A stretch of 64,000 bases of DNA from Candidatus Cybelea septentrionalis (GTDB taxonomy: Bacteria; Vulcanimicrobiota; Vulcanimicrobiia; Vulcanimicrobiales; Vulcanimicrobiaceae). The notes below the pieces were generated by a model that was not told where the DNA came from, ran no database searches, and saw nothing but the letters and a program-made list of their open reading frames with translations. Numbering within the stretch: position 1 is the stretch's first letter; each line of letters starts with the position of its first letter. Below are positions 34,722-42,788 of the stretch, one piece after another. The stretch covers positions 40,902 through 104,901 of the forward strand of contig PMHJ01000023.1 in assembly GCA_003158175.1 (NCBI GenBank), read 5' to 3'. Position numbers and translations under genes: made by a program.

Positions 34722-35027
34722 ATGGCTGAAAAAGACGAGCGCGCGCCAAAGCGCGAGATGTCGGTGCGAGAGGCGGGAAAAAAGGGCGGCGATACGGTGC
34801 GCGACCGCTATGGTTCGACGTTCTACGAAGACATCGGCCGCAAGGGCGGAAAAGCCACGCGCGACCGTCACGGCGTAGAGTTCTACGAGACGATCGGACA
34901 AAAAGGCGGCAAGGTCGTCAAGGAAAAGTACGGCTCCGATTTCTACGAAGAGATCGGTCATAAAGGCGGCCAAAAGGTCAAGAAATTGATCGCCGAGGCA
35001 AAGAAAAAGCTCGGCGATAAAGACTGA
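34722..35027 (+). CDS. KGG-repeat stress protein 2
   Basis: 101 residues with four KGG units (SVREAGKKGGDTVRDRYG; TFYEDIGRKGGKATRDRHG; EFYETIGQKGGKVVKEKYG; DFYEEIGHKGGQKVKK) and a Lys-rich C-terminal helix (LIAEAKKKLGDKD). It is a longer paralogue of the gene just upstream and evidently arose by duplication and gain of a unit. Probably intrinsically disordered and stress-protective in the cytoplasm, by analogy with GsiB/LEA proteins. It converges on the LptC-like gene with 9 nt between the stops. Confidence 0.9.
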   Translation: MAEKDERAPKREMSVREAGKKGGDTVRDRYGSTFYEDIGRKGGKATRDRHGVEFYETIGQKGGKVVKEKYGSDFYEEIGHKGGQKVKKLIAEAKKKLGDKD

Positions 35028-35036
35028 CCCCGGACG

Positions 35037-35609
35037 TCAGCGGTGGAGTTCGACTCCTCCGCTGACCTTGCCGAGACGGATGCTGTCGTCGTCAAAATTG
35101 ACGGTGATATTCGTGATAACGAGCGTCTGACCACCGGAATGTACGTAACTTGGATGCGCCATACGCAAGACTTTGGCGTCGTTTGTCCACGTCACCAGGT
35201 CGGTGTCGAACGAGCGCTTTTCGGGGTCGTCGATCCGTTCGATGTGAACCTTTCCGACCGCGGTGAAGTCAAGCGTCGAGATGTTGACCGTAATGTGCTT
35301 GGCCGAAATTCGTAGATAAGGCTTTCCCTTTCGAAAAACTATTCCGTTGCGTACGCCGTCGACAGTGCCGCTCAGGCCGTCGGGCGAAAGGCGTGCGTGG
35401 TTATAATCGAAACTCCACGATTTCGTCGCTATGTGATTGTTGAGCACGTGGCCGCCGCGCAACTCGATCGGCGTTTGAGCGGGCGGAAGCGGCGGAACTC
35501 CTCTTCCTGCCAACACGATCTCGACGACAACGTAAACAAAGAGAAGGAGGCCGCCGCCGATGGCCAGCCGTCTCCACCACGCTTTTCTACGGCTCACGCG
35601 AACTCGCAA
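35037..35609 (-). CDS. LptC-like LPS export protein
   Basis: 190 residues. One N-terminal membrane helix (about 14-33, LAIGGGLLLFVYVVVEIVLA) anchors a periplasmic beta-rich domain with the OstA/LptC character: WSFDYNHARLSPDGLSGTVDGVRNGIVF, AKHITVNISTLDFTAVGKVHIER and SFDTDLVTWTNDAKVLRM. LptC-like proteins relay lipopolysaccharide from the LptFG-B transporter to LptA. It overlaps the end of lnt by 23 nt and is its downstream partner. lptA and lptB are not in the window. The assignment rests on the fold pattern and on the lptD and lptF genes about 3 to 5 kb away. Confidence 0.65.
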   Translation of the reverse strand: MRVRVSRRKAWWRRLAIGGGLLLFVYVVVEIVLAGRGVPPLPPAQTPIELRGGHVLNNHIATKSWSFDYNHARLSPDGLSGTVDGVRNGIVFRKGKPYLRISAKHITVNISTLDFTAVGKVHIERIDDPEKRSFDTDLVTWTNDAKVLRMAHPSYVHSGGQTLVITNITVNFDDDSIRLGKVSGGVELHR

Positions 35610-37083
35610 ACTCGCCGCGCTTCCGCGGAATCAAGAAGAGGAGCCCGTACAAGGCAATCATCGTGAAGGCGACGCGCGTCGGGCCGATGCGGGCGAAGAT
35701 CGTCGGAACTCGACGGCCCACTGCGCCGATCACGGTGGTTTGTCGCTCGATGCGGCTGCGCGTCTGCCACCTTCCGTCCGGCGCAATGATCCCGCTGATG
35801 CCGGTTGCCGCCGCGCGCACGACGTAGGCTCCGCTCTCTATGGCTCGGAGCTGAGCTATTTGTGCGTGCATATACGGCCCGGAGGTCGTTCCGAACCAGG
35901 CGTCGTCGGTGCTCACGACGAGAATCTGGGCGTTGCGCTGCAGTTGAGCGTACGCTAGATCCGAGAAGGCTGACTCCCAGCAAATGAGCGGTGCGATGGG
36001 AAGCGCCGTCGTCGAATAGACGCCGTCAATCTTCCCGCGAGTAAGACCCCCGTTGAGCGCCCCAATGTAGGGCAGCCACGAGAGGAAAGCTCGGCCCGGA
36101 AACCATTCGGCAAAAGCCACGAGTTGACGCTTCCGGTAAATATTGGAGTTGCCGGCCGGCGAGAAGATATACAGTGCGTTGTAAACTCTAGGTCCGGCGG
36201 CATCGATGCCTCCGGCGACGATCGTGCTGTGGAGATGGCGGGCGAGGCCCGAAAACTCGGCGAGCAATCCGGGCTCGAGGTTGATCGCCGTCGGGATCGC
36301 CGTCTCCGGCCAAACGATCAGTCGCGGATGCACGCGATTCAAGGCGCGCGTCATATCCGTATAGCGGCTAACCGCTAGGGCGAGCGCGTTCCATTTGAAC
36401 GATTGCGGAATGTTGCCTTGCACCGCAGCGACCGGAATCGTCGGAGGCGGAAGCGTACGAGCCGGCCAGAACGCCCAAGCACCCAGAGCGAGAACCACCG
36501 TCGACGCGACCGCCGCACCCAGCGGCCGCCACGTTCTGCGATGCAGCGCGTCGGCGGCATACGCGCCGAGCGCGCAGAGGATGAACGTGATCCCGTAGGT
36601 TCCCGCGTAGGCGGCGATCGCTCGCAGCGGCGTGTCGGCCTGTGTGTAGCCGAGCTGATCGAAAGGTGCGGCCAAGACGCCGATCGATCGCAACCACTCA
36701 CAGATTGTAAACGCTGCGGCGGCGCCCAGCGGTGCAATGACGGGACGCATACGAGCGTATGCAATTGTGGAGAGTGCGCCTGCTAAGGCGATGAAAGGCG
36801 CCTCGATCAAAGCGGGGCCGATTGCGAGAAACGGTCCGAAGACGCCGATGTATCCTCCTACTGTGTGGCCGACCCACGCAAAGTCGATTGCAAAAAAAAT
36901 GAACCCAGCTAACCAACCGAGAAGCGCGGCGCGCTTCCAGGAAGCTCCTTGCCAAAGCCAGAAGAGCATTGCCGTTCCGAACGGGGCGAGCCAGGCTGCG
37001 CCCAGCTTCGGAAACGTCGCCGCTAAAAGGACGGCCGCGCACGCAGCAAAACCTGCATCGCGCAAGGACAGCGAGGGGACCAT
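35587..37083 (-). CDS. lnt: Apolipoprotein N-acyltransferase
   Basis: 498 residues from ATG 37083; an ATG at 37134 would extend it 17 residues into the divergent gene. The N-terminal half has about six to eight membrane helices; the carbon-nitrogen hydrolase domain (about 215-470) carries the catalytic triad Glu260 (WPETAIP), Lys318 (YRKRQLVAFAEWFP) and Cys368 (ICWESAF). It adds the third acyl chain to lipoproteins in the inner membrane, which fits the many lipoproteins in this window. Its start codon overlaps that of the divergent lipoprotein gene in the tetranucleotide CATG (37081-37084). Confidence 0.93.
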   Translation of the reverse strand: MVPSLSLRDAGFAACAAVLLAATFPKLGAAWLAPFGTAMLFWLWQGASWKRAALLGWLAGFIFFAIDFAWVGHTVGGYIGVFGPFLAIGPALIEAPFIALAGALSTIAYARMRPVIAPLGAAAAFTICEWLRSIGVLAAPFDQLGYTQADTPLRAIAAYAGTYGITFILCALGAYAADALHRRTWRPLGAAVASTVVLALGAWAFWPARTLPPPTIPVAAVQGNIPQSFKWNALALAVSRYTDMTRALNRVHPRLIVWPETAIPTAINLEPGLLAEFSGLARHLHSTIVAGGIDAAGPRVYNALYIFSPAGNSNIYRKRQLVAFAEWFPGRAFLSWLPYIGALNGGLTRGKIDGVYSTTALPIAPLICWESAFSDLAYAQLQRNAQILVVSTDDAWFGTTSGPYMHAQIAQLRAIESGAYVVRAAATGISGIIAPDGRWQTRSRIERQTTVIGAVGRRVPTIFARIGPTRVAFTMIALYGLLFLIPRKRGEFASSREP

Positions 37084-37810
37084 GATACGCAGATTGAGTT
37101 TCGGTTTTGTAGTCGTGCTAGTAACGGCGTTCATCGTTGTGGCGTGTGGTCGTCAGGTTACGCCGAATCCTCCGGGTTTGGGACCCGGCGGCGCGCCTCC
37201 GGGATTCATAGCCATACACTATGATGTCGAATCTCCCTTTAACTTCTCGAACTATCAATACATGATCGTCTTCAACACGTCGGGAACCGGAGTGACGCCT
37301 TCGACCGACACCGTGCAGACGAACTGGGCGGGCTATTCGTTCGCCCTGGTTTCCTTGGGCACTGCCGGAACCTCGTATGCGGAGGCGGTGCAGTTCGTTC
37401 GAAATCAAAATCCTCACATTCCGCCGTCGTGGCTGAAACTGGGAACCACGCCGGGCCAGCTCACCTACAATCCTAACAGTAACGGTCAGGGCACCGAGTT
37501 CTCGATGATCGCTCAAAAAGCCATCTTTAAAGGGGTTGCATCTCCTACGCCTTCGCCGAGCGCCAGTCCGAACAATATCTGGACGTTCAACGCGTTTGTC
37601 TCGCAGGCCAGCCAAGGCCAGTGGTACTTCCTCGATTCGATGGGAGCGGGCGGCCCGAGCGACCCGCAGTTCATCTCGCCGAAGCTCTGTATGACCGAAC
37701 CCTTTGATAACACCTACTACGGACTCTATACGCCGTCGGATCCGACCGCTCAGATCGTGAGCATCGAGATCTCCAACAATCCGGCAGCCTCTCCCTCGCC
37801 GTGCCCCTAG
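37082..37810 (+). CDS. Hypothetical lipoprotein
   Basis: 242 residues from ATG 37082, with a GAGGGG Shine-Dalgarno 3 nt upstream that fixes the start. The signal peptide ends at the lipobox VVAC (about residue 22). The mature part has a Pro/Gly-rich linker, then a beta-rich domain (FIAIHYDVESPFNFSNYQYMIVFNTSG) reminiscent of a lipoprotein ligand fold, and an Ala/Ser/Pro-rich end. The family is not recognised. It is divergent from lnt and ends 10 nt before the metallothionein-like gene, with which it should be co-transcribed. Confidence 0.65.
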   Translation: MIRRLSFGFVVVLVTAFIVVACGRQVTPNPPGLGPGGAPPGFIAIHYDVESPFNFSNYQYMIVFNTSGTGVTPSTDTVQTNWAGYSFALVSLGTAGTSYAEAVQFVRNQNPHIPPSWLKLGTTPGQLTYNPNSNGQGTEFSMIAQKAIFKGVASPTPSPSASPNNIWTFNAFVSQASQGQWYFLDSMGAGGPSDPQFISPKLCMTEPFDNTYYGLYTPSDPTAQIVSIEISNNPAASPSPCP

Positions 37811-37820
37811 GAGCTTGGAG

Positions 37821-37988
37821 ATGCGTGAAATTGGCGTCGAGTGCACCTACGACATCTGTAACTGCACGGTAACTTCGCCGATAGGAACCGGCGAAGTGTT
37901 TTGCGGCGAGACTTGCCGAGATGCGTCCGAATCGGGTATCGAAGCGGATAACTGCGCCTGCGGCCACCCCCCCTGCGACGAACCCTAA
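37821..37988 (+). CDS. Metallothionein-like peptide
   Basis: 55 residues with 8 cysteines and one histidine: C8-x4-C13-x-C15, C28-x3-C32, and C45-x-C47-GH-x2-C52. The order CxC, then FCGETC, then a C-terminal ACGHPPC matches bacterial metallothioneins of the SmtA/BmtA type (YCSEAC and GCGHTGC at equivalent places). Such proteins bind Zn, Cd or Cu in Cys/His clusters in the cytoplasm. It starts 10 nt after the lipoprotein stop, with AGGAG (37809-37813) overlapping that stop and 7 nt before the ATG. A large hairpin follows as a probable terminator. No SmtB-type repressor is adjacent. Confidence 0.8.
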   Translation: MREIGVECTYDICNCTVTSPIGTGEVFCGETCRDASESGIEADNCACGHPPCDEP

Positions 37989-38028
37989 AGCCGCGGTTCT
38001 ATTTAAAGAAATCCTTTTACGCCTTGGC

Positions 38029-38099
38029 GCCCTGGTGTTGCTGGCATGGATGCCGGAGCGACGAGCGTCTTCTCGGCATCACGCCAGCAACATCAGGGC
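38029..38099. terminator. Long hairpin between convergent genes, likely bidirectional terminator
   Basis: A 17-nt arm at 38029-38045 pairs with 38083-38099 (16 of 17 positions, the other a G-T wobble). Inside it a second 7-bp stem pairs GATGCCG (38049-38055) with CGGCATC (38074-38080). It fills the gap between the metallothionein-like gene and lptD, which converge. There is no clear T tract, so an RNA-structural or repeat role is also possible. Confidence 0.5.
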
Positions 38100-38101
38100 A
38101 C

Positions 38102-40585
38102 CTAGAAGTTAAAGGTCGTCGGCACCACCTGCTGTGGTGCGCCGACCTGGAAGACGGCAGTTTGCGTCGGAAATGCGAGTAGATTTAAGCCGACATTGAT
38201 TGCCGCTTGAGACTCGTTGTAGAGCACCAGCAGCTGATAGCAGTTGCCGATCGTGCGAGTGTAATAGATGATTTTGTCGGCGATCATTTCCCCCGGTCCC
38301 TTCCAATTGAGATTCGTGACGAACTGCAGCGATGCGTCGCGGCCAAACGGCGTCGAGAGCTGAAGGTTGGTCGTCTCAAAACCCTGACCCGGACCTGGGA
38401 TGAACGAGCCGCTGAGCAGCAATACCGAGCGGGGCGACGGCCGTGCCGAGAGCTGATAGCTCAACGGCTGAGCGACGCCGTCAAAGTTCGTCGTCCAGCC
38501 CAGCGAAAACGCGTAGACGTCGTCGTTGAAGAGCCTAACCAAGTCTTGCGCATTCTTGGTGTTCATCGTCGGCTGCTGGTCGAGATACTGAAACGGCACG
38601 AGAGCGGGCCCGTTATAGTTGGCTTCGTTGTAGGTCGCCGTGTTGACGATGTGCGAGCTGACCGGCGTCGTCAAGCTGAAGTCTTGCTCTACGGCGGCTT
38701 TGAGGTCGCCGGTGCCGTAGGCATACTGGTCGATCGTGACGGTACCTTGAAAGTCGCTCCCTAGGACTTTTTCCTCGGCGGGACCGACGACCAAGTTCGC
38801 ATCGCCGCGCCACGTCGCTAGGCTCTCCGGCTGACCGTCGCCGGACGGCTGGCTGTATTCACCGACCGTGAGGTCGGCGGAAAGTGGAATGAAAAAGTGT
38901 TGGAAGAAATCGGCGGGCCGGACTTCAAACTCGGGGATCTTGTCGATGCCGGCCGTCTCGAGGCCGTAAAGCTTGTCGAACTCCATTTGATAATCCGCGC
39001 CCGCGGTCGTGTACTGCAGCAAGTAGTCGAACTCCGACTGATTGCTGAACGACGTCACGCCGCCAAAGCTCGCATTGCTATCGCTATCGTCGAAGGTCGT
39101 CGTCTGGTTCAGGTTCTCGTTGAACTGGCGCGTGTCCGTGACCGTGAAACTATCGCTGCTGGATTGGCCTCCCACGGAGCTGTGGGTGAAGCTGTAGTTT
39201 TGCGACGTTTGCGTTGTTTGGTGTACGATGGATTCGGCGATCGTCTCGTTAGGGGGAATGCTCACGAGCGGCCCGTAGTTCGACTGGTATGAAAACTGAA
39301 AGTTGCTCTTTAGGTGCTGCGAAATATTCTCTTGTTCTCCCAGGGCGAGATTCGTCTGCCGCCCGCCCTCAAGGCGATTGTTGATCGTGTACAGGTTGAG
39401 GCTGACGCTGCGGCGGCCTCGCTTGCTGGAATAGAAGCCGACGTAGCCGAGGCCCAAGCCTTCCTTCGTAAAGTAGTTCACGATGTAATAGCCGTAGTAG
39501 TACTGGTCTTTGCCGAACGGGATCTCGATTTTGATCCATGCGCCCTCATACGAATCGTAGCCGACCTCGGGAAACCAATGCGCGTGACTCGGGCCGCTAC
39601 TAACGTTTCGTAGCGGAATGATCAGCAAGGGAAGATAGAAGATGGCTGCGGCGCCGAGCCAGAGCACCGCATTGTGGATAACGATCCTGTCGCCTGGGTA
39701 GACGTCCATGTTCTTGCCCGTGATATGGTAGCCGCCGCGCGGATTCTCACAGGTGGTGACGTACGGCTTGTCGCCATGCGCCGTTCCATCGGGATTGGTA
39801 TAAAGGTCGTCGGCCGCGAAATGAACGAGACCGCGCTCGAGTCCCTCGTCGCTCGCTCCTTTGCCGTTGACGAGCTTTGCCGTCTGTTCGACGGTATCGA
39901 AGACGATCGTGTCGGCTGCCAATATCGAGTTGTGCTCGTGATTGACGATGAACGGATGCCCGGTGATCGTCATCGTTCGCACGCCGTCGAAGTGCGCTCG
40001 TTCGCCGACGATTTCTTCGTCGGCATAATAGATGTGTACGTTGCCGATCGCGTCGCTGGGTTTGCCGCGAGCGCGGTTACCGCTCCACGAGTCGGCAATC
40101 ACCGCAATGTAACCCGGCGAAAGCGTCGGGACGCCGGTGGGTTCCGGAGTCGGCGCCGGCGTCGCTTGTCCGGCGGGCGTTACCGGAGGGGGCGACTCGC
40201 CGCCGCGCACGAGAAAGATCGGTTCCAAGGATGCCATCGGGTTTGGCGTGCCTGACGGAATTGGCGGCGGCGTGACGGCCGGCGTTTGACCGGGGAACGG
40301 ATGCGGGGTTGGATTGAGGGTGTAGGTGCCGTTGCTGACGCCCGGCGGCACGTTGGGAGGCCCCGGCGTGGCCGGCGGTGCTGGAGTCGGCGAGGAAGCC
40401 TGCGCCACCAACGGCGTATCGTCGCGGTAGTGCTGGGCGCACGTCTGCGTGTTGAAGAGCAGGAGCGCGAGCTGCTGTTGATCGTTGCTCGCAGCTTGTG
40501 CCCACACCGGAAAGAGGCTGCTAAGGTAGGCAGCGAGCACCGCAACCGCGCCTAAGCTGCGACGTCTTCGCAAGCTCGCCGGCAC
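38102..40585 (-). CDS. lptD: LptD-like LPS-assembly outer-membrane protein
   Basis: 827 residues from GTG 40585; an ATG at 40630 would overlap the preceding gene by 41 nt. Signal peptide (about 1-31, ending VWAQA), then a Pro/Thr-rich linker of about 100 residues. An OstA-like periplasmic domain follows (about 155-330; AIGNVHIYYADEEIVGERAHFD, TITGHPFIVNHEHNSILA, THGDK-type turns) and a C-terminal barrel of about 500 residues (WFPEVGYDSYEGAWIKIEIPF onward). LptD inserts lipopolysaccharide into the outer leaflet. The Pro-rich linker is unusual. It follows the LptF/G-type gene directly, as expected for an Lpt operon. Confidence 0.8.
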   Translation of the reverse strand: MPASLRRRRSLGAVAVLAAYLSSLFPVWAQAASNDQQQLALLLFNTQTCAQHYRDDTPLVAQASSPTPAPPATPGPPNVPPGVSNGTYTLNPTPHPFPGQTPAVTPPPIPSGTPNPMASLEPIFLVRGGESPPPVTPAGQATPAPTPEPTGVPTLSPGYIAVIADSWSGNRARGKPSDAIGNVHIYYADEEIVGERAHFDGVRTMTITGHPFIVNHEHNSILAADTIVFDTVEQTAKLVNGKGASDEGLERGLVHFAADDLYTNPDGTAHGDKPYVTTCENPRGGYHITGKNMDVYPGDRIVIHNAVLWLGAAAIFYLPLLIIPLRNVSSGPSHAHWFPEVGYDSYEGAWIKIEIPFGKDQYYYGYYIVNYFTKEGLGLGYVGFYSSKRGRRSVSLNLYTINNRLEGGRQTNLALGEQENISQHLKSNFQFSYQSNYGPLVSIPPNETIAESIVHQTTQTSQNYSFTHSSVGGQSSSDSFTVTDTRQFNENLNQTTTFDDSDSNASFGGVTSFSNQSEFDYLLQYTTAGADYQMEFDKLYGLETAGIDKIPEFEVRPADFFQHFFIPLSADLTVGEYSQPSGDGQPESLATWRGDANLVVGPAEEKVLGSDFQGTVTIDQYAYGTGDLKAAVEQDFSLTTPVSSHIVNTATYNEANYNGPALVPFQYLDQQPTMNTKNAQDLVRLFNDDVYAFSLGWTTNFDGVAQPLSYQLSARPSPRSVLLLSGSFIPGPGQGFETTNLQLSTPFGRDASLQFVTNLNWKGPGEMIADKIIYYTRTIGNCYQLLVLYNESQAAINVGLNLLAFPTQTAVFQVGAPQQVVPTTFNF

Positions 40586-40589
40586 GCCG

Positions 40590-41744
40590 TCAGCGCTCTT
40601 CCAGCCAGAGAAGAACGACGCCCGCGACACCCACGATGATGTTTGGCAACCAGGCTGCGAGGAATGGATTCAACGCCCCGTTGCGGCCAAACGCAGAAGC
40701 CGCCGAGACCATGAGGTAGTAAGAGAAAAACGCGATAATCGAAAGAGTGATACCGAGCGTGCGACCGCGCTTACCAAATCGCAACGCCAAGGGAACGGCG
40801 AGCACGACGCCGATGATGCAGGCGAAAGGCCAGGAGAGCTTGTTGGCAAGGTTGATCTGCAAGTTGCCCATCGCGGTACCGCCGATCCCTTGAGCCTGAA
40901 GCGCGTTAACTTGCGTGCGCAGCGACTTGCTGCTCATCGTCCAAGGATCGTTATTCACCTGGCTGACGAACTGTGAGGCGGTCTCACCCAGCGGCAGTCC
41001 GATCGAGATGGTCTTGACGCGTTGCTGATTGGTGAGAAATCCGTCGTCGTTGTAGCGGGTGTCGATCACGTCGTGCAGGTTCAGAACGCTGCCTTGCACC
41101 ACCGCGCTCTTCGCCTGTAGCGTCTCGTTCCACGGGCCGTACTTTGCAGGCTTGAAGATCTGCACGTCGATCATCGTCTTGTTGTCGAGCGCGACCTGAC
41201 CTACATAAAAGGTGTTCCCCGTGTCGGGATCCTTACGAAAAAACTGCGGCTCGACGGGAAGCGCGTCCGTGTGATAGATGATCTGGTAAAACGTGCGCGT
41301 CGAGAGATCGACGGATGCCGGCGCAATCCACTCGTTTATGCTGTAGGAAATCAAAAACATTCCCAGGCCGAAGAGCACGGGGGCGAGCGCAATTCGCATG
41401 ACCGAAATGCCGGCGGTGCGCATCGCAGTCACCTCGTTGTCGCCCATCACCCGGCCCATTGCCAACAAGGCGGCAAACAGAGACGCGAACGGGAACGCCA
41501 TTGGGGTGGCCTGCGGGATGCGGAACACCACGAAACGTAGCACCAAAAAGAACGGTGCGTGCTGATTGATGATGTAATCGGCGGCAAGAAAGAAAATGTT
41601 GAGCGCCCAAAATAACAAAAACGCGCCCAGCGCAAAGAAGAACGGGCCGATCATCTCCTGCAAGAGATAGCTGTCGAGAATCGGCAATCGTAAGAACGCG
41701 AAGCCGACGCGGTGGAGTGGTTGGTGCTGAGTGAGTGCAGTCAT
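40590..41744 (-). CDS. LptF/LptG-family LPS export permease
   Basis: 384 residues. Membrane helices lie at about 35-55, 60-85, 100-125 and three near the C-terminus (315-383), with a periplasmic beta domain between (about 135-290). Family strings include LDSYLLQEMIGPFFFALGAFLLFW, FPFASLFAALLAMGRVMGDNEVTAMRTAGIS and LSWPFACIIGVVLAVPLALRFGKRGRTLGI. With LptB it extracts lipopolysaccharide from the inner membrane. Only one LptF/G gene is present here; a second may lie elsewhere or the protein may form a homodimer. It is 42 nt downstream of the transglycosylase gene and 4 nt before lptD. Confidence 0.85.
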   Translation of the reverse strand: MTALTQHQPLHRVGFAFLRLPILDSYLLQEMIGPFFFALGAFLLFWALNIFFLAADYIINQHAPFFLVLRFVVFRIPQATPMAFPFASLFAALLAMGRVMGDNEVTAMRTAGISVMRIALAPVLFGLGMFLISYSINEWIAPASVDLSTRTFYQIIYHTDALPVEPQFFRKDPDTGNTFYVGQVALDNKTMIDVQIFKPAKYGPWNETLQAKSAVVQGSVLNLHDVIDTRYNDDGFLTNQQRVKTISIGLPLGETASQFVSQVNNDPWTMSSKSLRTQVNALQAQGIGGTAMGNLQINLANKLSWPFACIIGVVLAVPLALRFGKRGRTLGITLSIIAFFSYYLMVSAASAFGRNGALNPFLAAWLPNIIVGVAGVVLLWLEER

Positions 41745-41786
41745 CGAGAGAAGCCGGATTGGCTCGTCGCGCCGGTATCCCGACGG

Positions 41787-42257
41787 TTAATAGTTGCGGT
41801 ACGCGTTGAGCACGCGCACGACGTACGCCCGCGTTTCCGCATAGGGAGGCACACCGTGATAGCGATCCACGGCTCCCGGTCCTGCATTGTATGCCGCGAC
41901 CGCCAGCGTAACGTTGTCGTGATAGCGATTCAGAAGCGAGCGAAGGTAGCTCGTGCCGCACGAGACGTTCTGCGTTGGGTCGAATGGATCGGCGATACCG
42001 CAGCCGGCCGCGGTGCCGGGCATCAACTGCATCAGGCCCTGAGCCCCGGCGACACTGATCGCGGATGGGTTGCCCGCCGATTCCGCCATGACGACCGCTC
42101 GCACCAGCCCCGGCGGAACCCCGTTGGCCTGGGAGGCGTTCGTAACGAGCGACGCGAGGCTCGCCGGATCCAGCGAGTGGGAGGCGTACGGCAGGTAACT
42201 TCCGCTACATCCGTAGAGCAGTCCCAAGAGGCTGCAGATTCCGAAAACTCGAGTCAT
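41787..42257 (-). CDS. Lytic transglycosylase lipoprotein (SLT family)
   Basis: 156 residues from ATG 42257 with GAAGAAAG upstream. The signal peptide ends in the lipobox LLYGC (about residue 17). The SLT domain follows with catalytic Glu in VMAESAGNPSAISVAGAQGLMQLMPGTA and the YNAGPGAV and AYVVRVLNAY motifs. It cleaves the peptidoglycan glycan strand to form 1,6-anhydro ends, acting from the membrane in the periplasm. It heads a minus-strand operon with the LptF/G-type gene and lptD, and is divergent from the dcw cluster across a gap of about 530 bp. Confidence 0.9.
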   Translation of the reverse strand: MTRVFGICSLLGLLYGCSGSYLPYASHSLDPASLASLVTNASQANGVPPGLVRAVVMAESAGNPSAISVAGAQGLMQLMPGTAAGCGIADPFDPTQNVSCGTSYLRSLLNRYHDNVTLAVAAYNAGPGAVDRYHGVPPYAETRAYVVRVLNAYRNY

Positions 42258-42719
42258 CGCACCGTCGGCTTTCTTCTCAGCGCGCAATCAAGCCTGGCGG
42301 ACAGGCTGCAAGAAAGAGAACGCGCTCGTCACCACAATCGATTCCATGACCATCAACTTTCGCAGCAAATTCAACGCTCCGCCGATTGGATATCGGCGCC
42401 CTGGTACGCCGGCGATCATATCTGCTTAGCCTTGAAGTTGCCTGAGCTTTCATGGCTCGGACGCTTCGATGCTCCCGATGCTTCGATCTCATCGCCGCCG
42501 TACCAAGCGCGGGGTACGGCGATATCCGAGCGGCATGTCCGATGTCCGTAGCGACGAGCGAGCGGTGAGCTCGCGGTTCTGTGCGATTACAAACTCGGAG
42601 ACTTGGTCGGTAAGGGGACCCCGGCTAAACGCGGGTCTGAGTTCATTTTGACCGGCGGAGTCGAGCCGCACCCACTTCGAACAAACGTTCGAGTGATGCA
42701 ATCGCCACCGTGCTAATCC
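42258..42719. other. Long intergenic region upstream of dcw promoter
   Basis: No convincing gene in either direction: the small open frames are Arg/Ser-rich and lack ribosome binding sites. It contains a hairpin with a perfect 9-bp stem (CGCCGTACC 42496-42504 with GGTACGGCG 42513-42521). It also holds a direct repeat YGCTTCGAT near 42468 and 42479. No tRNA, tmRNA, RNase P or SRP RNA signature was seen. The minus-strand promoter of the transglycosylase operon should be here. Confidence 0.4.
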
Positions 42720-42748
42720 TTGCTTAAGGGAATCGTGGGGCGTATAGT
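42720..42748 (+). promoter_or_regulatory. Promoter of the division and cell wall operon
   Basis: The -35 hexamer TTGCTT (42720-42725) and -10 hexamer TATAGT (42743-42748) are spaced by 17 bp. The predicted start of transcription (about 42755) lies within the MraZ-type repeats and about 34 nt before the mraZ start codon. It is the only good promoter seen before the 15-kb run of overlapping genes. Confidence 0.65.
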
Positions 42749-42775
42749 GGTGGAAAGTAGTGCCTAGTGGTGCAT
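42746..42775 (+). promoter_or_regulatory. MraZ operator: three 10-bp tandem repeats
   Basis: Three consecutive decamers AGTGGTGGAA, AGTAGTGCCT and AGTGGTGCAT start at 42746, 42756 and 42766. The repeat period of 10 bp and the GTGG core match known MraZ sites (TGGGN boxes 10 bp apart in E. coli). A weaker fourth unit may start at 42736. The array overlaps the -10 box and the transcription start, so binding should repress. Confidence 0.65.
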
Positions 42776-42788
42776 TGCGGAGGATTTT

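Noticed and set aside
42258..42719. Possible RNA gene or small protein upstream of mraZ
   Set aside because: I looked for tRNA, tmRNA, RNase P and SRP RNA signatures and for coding bias and found only a 9-bp hairpin; the evidence is too thin for a gene call.
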